Assembly (NCBI GenBank): GCA_000711775.1 | Contig: ARYC01017979.1 | Coordinates: 1 to 64,000, forward strand | Direction of reading: 5' to 3' | Source of the DNA: Oxytricha trifallax | Taxonomy: Eukaryota; Ciliophora; Spirotrichea; Sporadotrichida; Oxytrichidae | DNA: 64,000 nucleotides | Shown here: piece after piece, positions 56,311-64,000 of the stretch | How positions within the stretch are numbered: position 1 is the first letter of the stretch | How the letters are laid out: every line of letters starts with the position of its first letter | Notes under the pieces: generated by a model | What the model saw: the letters and a program-made list of their open reading frames with translations, nothing else | The model's database searches: none | Told to the model about the DNA's origin: nothing | Translations under genes and position numbers: made by a program

Positions 56311-56966
56311 TCATCCTTAATTTATTATATTTTCACTTTCTTCTTTATTTTAAACAAAATGCTCTATCCTGCATTAAAAAGATAGACCTGCCCTTTTTTC
56401 TATAATATTTATAATTAAAATAAAATTACTTGACTAAAATGGAAATTCTTTGAGATGTTAGGCCCACTCAGCTGTAGCTAAAATTGTTTGATTATGATTT
56501 TTTTCTTGACCACCTCCATGTCTAACTCTAATTGCATCTTGAACCATTTATTTTGTATCTTGTTCTTTAAGTGTACTCATTATACCTAATAAAAAGTCTC
56601 TCTAAATTCTAACTTTTTAGCCCTTTATACCAATATCTGGTAAATATTTCATGAACTCAGGATCATCACTGACAAATTTCAATAAATTTTACATTGATAA
56701 TTCAGGATATTTTGGAATTGCAATATTTTTTATTTAGCTGATTTTTAATGCTTTCTTTTAACCATTTACTATTCCCTTTAAAAATTCAATTCTAGTGTTT
56801 TCAATTGTGGGTAAAAATAGACCAACTATGAAAATAATAAAAAAATGCTGAAGTTACCTTGATAATGCAAATAATTATACAAATCTGATTTAGATCTAAA
56901 TTTGTTTATTAAATCATCAGGAGCAAGTTATACCATTTCTAGTTCAGATCTTTTTTTAGAATTCAT
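56311..56966 (-). CDS. 22-kD-like protein of the long-TIR element, intact
   Basis: ATG 56966. Introns at 56826-56857 (32 nt) and 56400-56429 (30 nt) leave 594 nt, 197 residues plus stop, with no break. Motifs: FRSKSDLYNYLHYQ, VGLFLPTIENTRIEFLKGIV, IAIPKYPELSMQNLLKF, FLLGIMSTLKEQ, AEWAQHLKEFPFQS. Both introns are in the positions and phases of the TBE 22-kD gene, which ties this lineage to TBEs independently of the transposase. Shorter C-terminal tail than in TBE. The only intact gene of this element. Confidence 0.88.
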
Positions 56967-57355
56967 AATAAATATAATTATATTTTAAAGAAATGAAACT
57001 TCCTTTTTATTTATACATAAAAATTAAATTACTCTAATTATATTTGCCAAATTAAGTAGATTTTTTAAAAATGTTTCTATTTCTAGTATCATGAGAGGAG
57101 CATATTGATGTAACTAAATTCATCAAATATATTTAATTTAATATCATCAAAACTGAATTCCATTTCATTTCCTATTTTTAAACTTTTGATTGTCTTAAAA
57201 TCAATTATGGGGAATAAATTTAATTATTCCACATAAAATAAACCCATTAAATATTATATAATTTAGATTATTATTTATTCATTGAATGACTTTAAATTAT
57301 AATAATAAATATTACTTTAATTGAATAAATTATAAATTCTTAAACAATCTAAAAT

Positions 57356-58890
57356 ATGCTTTCTAAAAACTCTAAATAATCAACTATGCCTAGTCCTCAT
57401 AAATAAAAATAGACTAAAAAAGATAGAGAATAAGCGAAAGGATCTTAGCCAACTAAAAGGAGAAAAATTAAAGATGTACCCATCACTCAATCAACTTAAA
57501 TTTCATAACTTTAAGAACAAACCTAGCAAATAAATCAATAAAATGTTCCACAATATTAAAACAATGATAAATTAAAAGCAGTATTTTAAATAAATTACTT
57601 TCCAGATAATTTACTTGTATCTCAACAAATAAAGATTTACAATTGCAAAGTTAAAAATTGTTTACAAACTTTTTCAGAGTATCCGAAATTTAAAAGTCAC
57701 AAATAAAATGCGCATAAGACTGGGGCAAATATCGAAGAATTAAAAAGATTGATAACAAATACAACTGTTTCTTTTGTGAAAAATCCCAATAATCCTTATA
57801 TAAGTTAAAAAAGCATTTGTATTTTGATCATATTGATGAAGAATGGGAGAAATAAAAACTAGACAAAAACCTGTACATCACATTGAAATAACAAGATAAA
57901 TTCAGAATTGAAAGATAAAGAGCATTAAAGCAAAGATAATATTAGGAAGACTGGAGAAAGTTGTGAGAGCATCATTTATAGAAAAGTAAAATGCTTGCAT
58001 ATGAGCAGTATGGAAAATTTTCTGGGTTCAATCCTGCGAATCTGAAACTTTTAACTTTTTGGATAGAAAGAGCTAAAATTGATAAAAATATTCGAGCTAA
58101 CAATCAATCATGCATTCATGAAAAATAGTTTGCTAAAAAAATTCAAGTGATTTTTCCTTTCAAATACCTAAAATAAGACAAAAGAAATCAATGCAAATTT
58201 GACATTTACATGCAAATAATTTACACTGGGATGCATAAGGACTTTATAAAAATAGCAGAAATAATAGATCTCTCAATATCAGAGGAATGTGTAGCAATTG
58301 AAATAAACTCTTTAGATTTCAACTTATTATAAATAATGAAAAAACGAGAGTTATTGCCATCAGAAAAGAGATCTGTAATTACCAAATTATTTAGAGCAAT
58401 AGTTTAACTTCACTCAATTGGATATATACATAATAATATAAACCCAAGCAATATTCTCCTTTCAAAAGATTTTAGCCAACTTTAAATAAAAGGGTTTGAA
58501 TTCAGTAATACAATTGAGGAAACAAATTTAGGTGGAGAAATTACAGATTCAAGGTTTTAGCATCCTCAATTTCAAAAATTAAAATAATGCGATTACTTTA
58601 GGGACTATTACAGTTTCGGGATGATTGTATTTTTGCTTTACAATGGCTTAGAGAGTTTTGAATAATGGGCAAAAAACGAAAGATTTTGTCAACGTCTTCA
58701 AGAACTAATAAGATATAACTACAACGTACCAGAGGGAACATTAATGAGATATTGCCTACTAAGTAATAACAAGGACAAAGTATTCAATAGAAGCATATTC
58801 TGGGAAATAGTGACATAATGCACTTTTGAAAAACAATGGTTTAGAAAAGAACTTTAAGAGTGGAACATGCAAAAGTATATTATGTTTTGA
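57356..58890 (+). pseudogene. 57-kD-like zinc finger-pseudokinase of the long-TIR element
   Basis: ATG 57356 opens a basic, Gln-rich N-terminus (MLSKNSKQSTMPSPHKQKQT). C2H2 fingers YNCKVKNCLQTFSEYPKFKS...H and, after a frame change near 57740, YNCFFCEKSQQSLYKLKKHL...H. A TGA near 57971 interrupts the linker. A kinase-like domain follows: IQVIFPFKYLKQDKRNQ, VQLHSIGYIHNNINPSNILL (HRDLKPEN position lacks Arg and Asp), IKGFEFSNTIE (DFG replaced), DYYSFGMIVFLLYNG. Catalytic residues are gone, so it was a pseudokinase before or after decay. Aligns in order with the intact TBE 57-kD protein. Confidence 0.83.
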
Positions 58891-59149
58891 TAACATTTGT
58901 ATAATTTAAATAAAGATTTTAAAAATAAACTCTTTAAATATCCCTCGATATTATTTTTAAATTTATAAATATAATAGTTTTAAGTATTTTTATAAAGAAT
59001 TAAAAGCTTGCACATTATAAAATACATTTAAAAATAATTACATTGTTTTTTTCTTATTATTAGATTATCCTTTAAACGCATTCATTTAATTATAATTAAA
59101 GAGCACGTATCTCGAAATTTGGCCGATTTTGAGATACGTGCCAAATAAT

Positions 59150-59690
59150 TATATTTAATTTTTAGATTTGAGTTGAAAAGAGAAATTGTATTTAATCTTA
59201 TTATTTGAAAATAGTGTAGGATATAATGCGAAATTTGTTGGAGACTCAGTAATCGTTACTTCTCGTTCTCTTCCTTTATATTCGATAATTTAGTCTGTAA
59301 TTCCATTTTCCTTGATCTGCTTAGGTACTAAGTGAGGCTTGACTATTTCCATTTTTTCTTAAATTGAATAGCCGGATATATCAACCACTTCCATTCTATC
59401 TAGAAGATCAGGATCGATCGTGCCTGAGGAGTAAGCTCTCGTTAAAAATAACACACGGGGTGAATCCAAGGTTGTTGCCAGGATTTGATCAGTGAACAGT
59501 CACTTTCATTATTCTCATGTTTGTGAAGAAGATTCTATAGGAGACTTGAGCCTCTAACACTGCCCTTTTTCTGCTGTATCTCTGAGATTTCTTGGCAAGA
59601 CCAATCACATTGAAACTGTTTCTTTCAGCAATCTTATGAATAGTCGTAGATTCCATTGATGGCTTTAATATTTTACTCAAGATCACCAAT
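59150..59690 (-). pseudogene. Lon protease fragment in the right inverted repeat
   Basis: Mirror copy of 54440-54980 at near identity; the Lon segment gives the same peptide (LDRMEVVDISGYSIQEKMEI). Confidence 0.8.
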
Positions 59691-60348
59691 CTTCAATAAG
59701 CTTTGATTTGTCATTCTTGTTTGATTATTAAGAAGAGGGCATGAATTGAAATTTAGTCTCGACCGAGATGTTATATGTCTGATTTCCGATGGCCTTTTTC
59801 TTTGCATTTAAAGTGGAAGTTAAACCTCAACTTGGTAGCTTTTATAATTCAATGGCATTTTGCTTCAGTAATTTAGTTTTCTCGCTCTTTTTCAGTGCCA
59901 TGCCATTCTCTGAAATAGTACAAATTTTCGAATAAGTCTGAGCCTGGCAAGCTTCACTGCCCGGGCATCAAGACATTCCATGACGATCCTCCTGACTCCC
60001 TCATCAAAAATCTCGTTTGTATAATCACTGTAGGGTTTTATGGTTTATTTCTCTGAATGATACCCAACCAGCTCGGAAGCCAGTGTCTACTGTTTCTAGA
60101 GGGCGAAGTCTGAGGTACCATACGGTTGAGAGCAGCAAGCACGCAGTGAGGGTGCCAAGCGTTGTTGAAGTCGGAGCTCAAATGACTAACAGTAGTCGGT
60201 TCAGAATGGAGTTGCACAGATTGAGATTCAGATTTTTAAATTTTATACTAATAACTAATTATGAATATGATAATAATTCTATAGCTCGGTTCTAATATTT
60301 AGATTACATTTATTTCTAATTTTTGGAAATTGGTTGAATTTTTACTCA

Positions 60349-62649
60349 ATGAATAGTGGGAAGTACGAGATGAAAACTATCAAGACACTCAGACAATTCC
60401 TGGCATGGAACATACTAAATGTGGGTGGTGGATTCTCACTTCATATTATCACGATCTATATACCACCATACAATAATGAGGAGGTTAAGGAACTTGAGAA
60501 TAGAATGATATTCATGATTAGGTCCATCAAACAGAAGTGCAACAAACAGAGGATCATTTTTATGGGCGATTTCAACTTCCACTTGATAGAAATAGGTAAA
60601 AAACTCAAGTAGGAAGGATTAAGAGAGTCAATACCGGAAGGAGTGGGAACTCACTCTAAGGGTAACCAACTTGATTAAGTGTTCTCAAACGCAGAAACAG
60701 TTCATTGGGAATTGGATTAATTGAGACTAACAGACCACAAGATGGTCCTGGTAAGATTAAAAATAAAATACCTGGACGAAGATTTAAAGATGACGGACAA
60801 AGAAAGATCAGTAAGAATTACGGAAGTTAGGAAACAGTGCTGGAAGACATTCATAGATGAGGGAAAGCAGATGTCACTAGAAGATCTTGAACTACCAATA
60901 AGGAGATGCTTTGAAGACAAATTGGAAAAGTAAACTAAAGCCAAAAACTGGTATTAAAAGCCTCCATAATGGGCTATAAAGTGCAGAGGTAGTGGTAAAA
61001 ATGGGGCATATCTAGACGCTAAAGAGTAATGGAGTGATGCCATCAGAGACATGGAACATTGTCTAGAGAGAAATGATTTGAAGGGATTCTTTTACCTGGT
61101 GAAAAGACTCACAAAAAATAAAAAGCAAGCAGAACCCATAAAAGGACTTAAGATAAATGGTGAAAGAGTCTAACAAGGAGACTAGACCAGAAAATACATA
61201 TGTGAATTCTACAACGAATTATACAGAGACGATAGGGAACAAGGAACAATCACACAAGTATCAGGAGATATTAGGATGAGAGAAAAAGAAGGCGATTAGA
61301 ATTTTTGGGAAATCTCAGAAGTATACGAAAGTATACAATAATGCAATTTTAACAAGGCAATTGGGCAAGATGGATTTGATGGAAAAATATTAGCGAAATC
61401 AGGAATGATCAGAGAAACTGTGAGCCAGAAGATCGTCAACTGGATGAATTTGGGAAAGATTCCTCAGTATCTGAAGGAAGGAAGATTAATACTACTAAGC
61501 AAAAACCAAGGAGAACAATATCCCGAGATTGAGAACACAAGACCAATAGTAGTAAATTCACACTTAAGTAAGATCATTGAGAAGGTGATTGTGAATAGAA
61601 TCAATACTCTAAAAAGCCAGCTGCTTTAAACTGGCAACTATCAGAATGGGTTTAAAGAGAATAAAAGCACCCATATCAACTTAATTAGGCTATTAGAACA
61701 TATAAAAGGATCCAGAAGGAAGAGCAAAGATAGAGAAGCCTATGTGTTTGTTGACCTCCAGAAGGCATACGACTCAGTCTGGAAAGACAAATTAATGAAT
61801 ATTCTACACCAAAGAGTACAGACAGACTAAGACATGCAGATAGTTAAACTAATTGAAGAACTATATAAGAACAACAGAATCTTGCATGAAGGAGAGGTCA
61901 TCAATGCCAAGAAGGGGGTAGCATAAGGTAGTAGATTATCCCCTATGCTATTTAATATCTACTTACAAGATGCACTGTACTCGCAGAAAGAATTAGTATC
62001 TTTGATAAAACAGGGGAAACTATTAGCATTTGCAGACGACATAGTAATGAACGTAAAAAACAAATAGTAATTAAAAAGAGTTTAGCAGTGCTTAAAGGAG
62101 ATAGAAAGATCACACAACTTGAAACTTAACACGAAAAAGACCCAATTCATGAGTGATGCAAAGGAGTTTGAAGGAAATAGGGAGATTGAGGGTATAAAAA
62201 AAGCAATAGAAATCAAGTATTTAGGACTAAATATTTGTTTGGACGCTAAAAGATTTATAAGAAGAACGTGGGAGGATATTAAGAAATAAACGTATTTTTA
62301 CCAGAACCTCACGAAATACAACAATCCCACTATTTGTGACACCATAATGGTTGCACAAATTAGATCATTATTAATCTACAAGTATACTTCACTAGTGGCA
62401 TCGGGGTACGTGAAAATAGAGGAGATTGACAAAATAGAAACTTAACTAAAAAGAATAGCATTCAAAACCCCAAGGGACATAGCGAACAAAATTCTGAGAA
62501 ACATTACACAACTAAAGGAGAGTGGGACAAGTGAAATCATCTAACAGCTGGTTCAGAAGAACCTAAAAATAGCGAAGCCAACAATAGAAAAATACTTTGA
62601 AAAACAACAACCAAAATCATAAATAAAAGAAAAGGAAAAGAACTAATGA
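60349..62649 (+). CDS. LINE endonuclease-reverse transcriptase, main part, long open frame
   Basis: 766 open codons from the duplicated ATG to TGA 62647. Endonuclease: IITIYIPPYNNEEVKELENR, IIFMGDFNFH (metal-binding Asp/Asn), GTHSKGNQLDQVFSN, LTDHKMVLV (catalytic Asp-His). Reverse transcriptase: AIGQDGFDGKIL, ILLSKNQGEQYPEIENTRPI, NGFKENKSTHINLIRLLEHI, motif A VFVDLQKAYDSVW, KGVAQGSRLSPMLFNIYLQD, motif C LLAFADDIVMNV, KTQFM, YLGLNI. With the 5' part at 53242-53784 it forms one element cut by the 6.56-kb insertion. The 5' frame break aside, it looks recently active. Confidence 0.93.
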
Positions 62650-63040
62650 AGAGGAAGAAGCTATTCTTGACAAAGAATGTTATGGACACGATGATGGCCA
62701 TAAGCTAAGGGAGAACAGTAGTGAACTACGGCATGAGCCACTACTGCAGTGTCCACTAAACATTTGTAAATGCAAATCACATGAGGAGCTGCTACTTAAT
62801 CAACGAAGCGGGGGCCCAACAAGGTTCAATAGAATTATGAGTGACCATAGACTGGTTGATTTAGATAACAAAACCCAAGTAGAGGTAGTGGCTAATATGC
62901 TATGGCTCGATGACAGAATTAGAGGACTTGAGAGGAATGGCCATTACCAGAAGATCAAAAAGTTATTTAGAGTGAAATATGTAAAGAAGCAAAATCTGGC
63001 GAAAACAGAAGTTAAAAGTGTTTGAAAACCAACACTTTGA
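62650..63040 (+). pseudogene. LINE 3' remnant, frameshifted
   Basis: Coding-like sequence continues in other frames past the TGA at 62647 (KKLFLTKNVMDTMMAISQGR, HMRSCYLINEAGAQQGSIEL; then MSDHRLVDLDNKTQ to TGA at 63024). It is probably the C-terminal part of the LINE protein after a one-base shift near 62630. A TATC microsatellite at 63146-63161 lies at the likely 3' end. Confidence 0.6.
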
Positions 63041-63324
63041 ATCTCTAAATCTAAAAGATAAATATACAACTAAACATGAATTACATTTTCGCAATTCATG
63101 TTTCACATTGTGTATTTGTGAACTTTATATTACCTTGAGTTATTATCTATCTATCTATCTATAATTTAATTCATACTCTATCCCACTCTAACTCAAAATT
63201 GATCTCTCGTTTGGCGTTAAGAGTGCGATTTTAATTATTTAATTAGTTAATATATAATTTAATACTAAAGAGAAAAACTTGATTAATTTCTAATTCTTGG
63301 TAAATATTTAAATTTTTACTCAAT

Positions 63325-63395
63325 ACCCTACCTTCTACCCCAAGTACCTCAAGTATCACCCCGTACCCCCCCCGTATCCACATAGTACCTCCCAT
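63325..63395. repeat. CCCCGTACC-type minisatellite, right half
   Basis: Counterpart of 51697-51770 across the outer insertion: ACCCCAAGTACC and CCCCGTACCCCCCCC units. Confidence 0.75.
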
Positions 63396-63840
63396 AATAT
63401 CCCTAATTTCATATGAAATTTTTAATAAAGCTTCTGCATAAACTTCTTTACCTTTGTAGAATGAATGTAGCACTTTTTTTTGGAAGTTATTCATTGATAC
63501 CTTCCATAAGCTATTATATGATTGAATTTTTTCTTGACTTTGCCGAGTATATTTAGCTGAGATGACACTTAAGCTATATTAAATTGCAAGATGACTCTTT
63601 CAATCTTAGAATTAATATTTTAGTTTTTTCCATTAATAGCTGTTTATTTATGTCCTCAACATCTTCCAATAGTGTTAGACTCCCATTTCTGCACTCTCTT
63701 ACTTATATAAAACATCAATTTTGAAGATATCTACTTCAAACTCAAGGTCTTACAACGATACCTCCCTCTTAACATAAATAATCTCAGACTTTTCAGTGAA
63801 TAAAATATAGTAGAGCCATGATTTTCCAGAACTAAGGATA
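63345..63840 (-). pseudogene. TBE 57-kD gene relic, N-terminal part
   Basis: The minus strand reads KSEIIYVKREVSLQDLEFEV and ESAEMGVQH, aligning with KSDVIYAEREIKLRALEFEV and RAEMGVQT of the intact TBE protein. Degraded finger segments follow (LKCHLS..., HIIAYGRYQ). Together with 51006-51695 it is one 57-kD gene split by the outer element. The rest of this TBE lies beyond the window. Confidence 0.85.
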
Positions 63841-64000
63841 ACTGAATTTCCAATTTAAATTAGCAACCATTTAAATTCTATTTTTTTATTATTGCTAAAA
63901 TATATTTGATTTGGGGAAATTTAAAAATAAATACATAACGGGAGCGTAATTAACTTTATCTTCCAATAATTATATCAGTTTGTTATTGTTATTAAGTCTA
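63841..64000. other. Window end, non-coding
   Basis: AT-rich sequence; by position it should be the 57-kD/22-kD divergent spacer of the TBE relic. Confidence 0.4.

Larger units (their letters stand above)
53790..60346. mobile_element. 6.56-kb TBE-like element with 1.3-kb inverted repeats and no telomeric ends
   Basis: Starts AGTAAAAATTCAACCAATTT and ends with its complement, with a perfect 5-bp target duplication CAATG (53785-53789 and 60347-60351). Inverted repeats 53790-55080 and about 59060-60346 are about 99% identical, so insertion or arm homogenisation is recent. Between the arms lie a DD34E transposase (+), a 22-kD-like gene (-) and a 57-kD-like zinc finger-pseudokinase (+): the TBE gene set. 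Removal restores the LINE frame exactly. TIR sequence, TSD length and absence of C4A4 repeats all differ from TBE. Confidence 0.92.
51776..63320. mobile_element. Outer inverted-repeat element, family with AGTAAAAATT termini
   Basis: Begins AGTAAAAATTTAAATATTTA and ends with its complement; the inverted repeats are about 160 bp (51776-51935 and about 63160-63320). Flanked by CAATG on the left (51771-51775) and CAATA on the right. It contains two MITEs and a LINE, and no gene of its own, so it was a short non-autonomous element enlarged by later insertions. Its termini are homologous to those of the inner element at 53790-60346. Confidence 0.85.

Noticed and set aside
1..64000. tRNA, rRNA, CRISPR arrays or bacterial operons
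   Set aside because: None seen; code, introns and transposon types are those of a ciliate germline.

Overview
The window is germline (micronuclear) DNA of a hypotrich/spirotrich ciliate, most likely an Oxytricha- or Stylonychia-like species. Three things show this. (1) Protein families run through in-frame TAA and TAG, read as glutamine, and stop at TGA. (2) There are complete Telomere-Bearing Elements (TBEs): C4A4 repeats in the terminal inverted repeats, a 3-bp AAT target duplication, and the three-gene set of DD34E transposase (42 kD), 22-kD ORF and C2H2 zinc finger-kinase (57 kD). (3) The DNA is very AT-rich, and genes are interrupted by pointer-bounded IESs, tiny GT-AG introns and transposons. 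Because TGA is the only stop, a random ORF here averages roughly 60 codons, so I trusted homology, intron structure and frame restoration more than ORF length.

Layout. 1-2 kb: decayed TBE-like element without telomeric ends. 2.2-5 kb: an unknown gene and a TMEM230-like gene. 5-8.8 kb: AT-rich desert. 8.8-14.3 kb: an unknown gene broken by an IES, a Merlin-like transposon and a fold-back element. 14.6-20.9 kb: a compact cluster with an exact 20-bp C4A4C4A4C4 telomere tract, a coiled-coil protein, an unknown two-intron gene, a DD34E transposase and a zinc finger-MT-A70 methyltransferase. 21.1-24.4 kb: a gene with a clear pointer-bounded IES. 24.46-28.58 kb: complete TBE. 29-34 kb: LINE relic, an Arf GTPase pseudogene between inverted repeats, and a second, decayed zinc finger-MT-A70 gene. 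35.3-37 kb: another TBE-like element. 38.6-47.2 kb: second TBE, split by two MITEs and a 3.4-kb element carrying a YHYH-domain gene fragment. 47.2-51 kb: mostly AT-rich. 51-64 kb: a Russian doll, in which a TBE 57-kD gene is split by an inverted-repeat element (51776-63320) containing a LINE, itself split by a 6.56-kb element of the same terminal family (53790-60346) with 1.3-kb inverted repeats and its own 42/22/57 gene set.

The strongest general result is that TBEs here belong to a wider superfamily. Several lineages share the convergent 42-kD/22-kD arrangement and two conserved short introns in the 22-kD gene, yet at least one has quite different termini (AGTAAAAATT, 5-bp CAATG duplication, no telomeric repeat). 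The most intriguing candidate system is the 14.6-20.9 kb cluster, which joins a non-TBE transposase to a C2H2-MT-A70 methyltransferase and two unrecognised proteins; a second, decayed copy of that methyltransferase type lies 12 kb away.

All breaks (single-base frameshifts, in-frame TGAs) are described as seen. Some could be assembly errors in homopolymers, and macronuclear or RNA sequence would decide.
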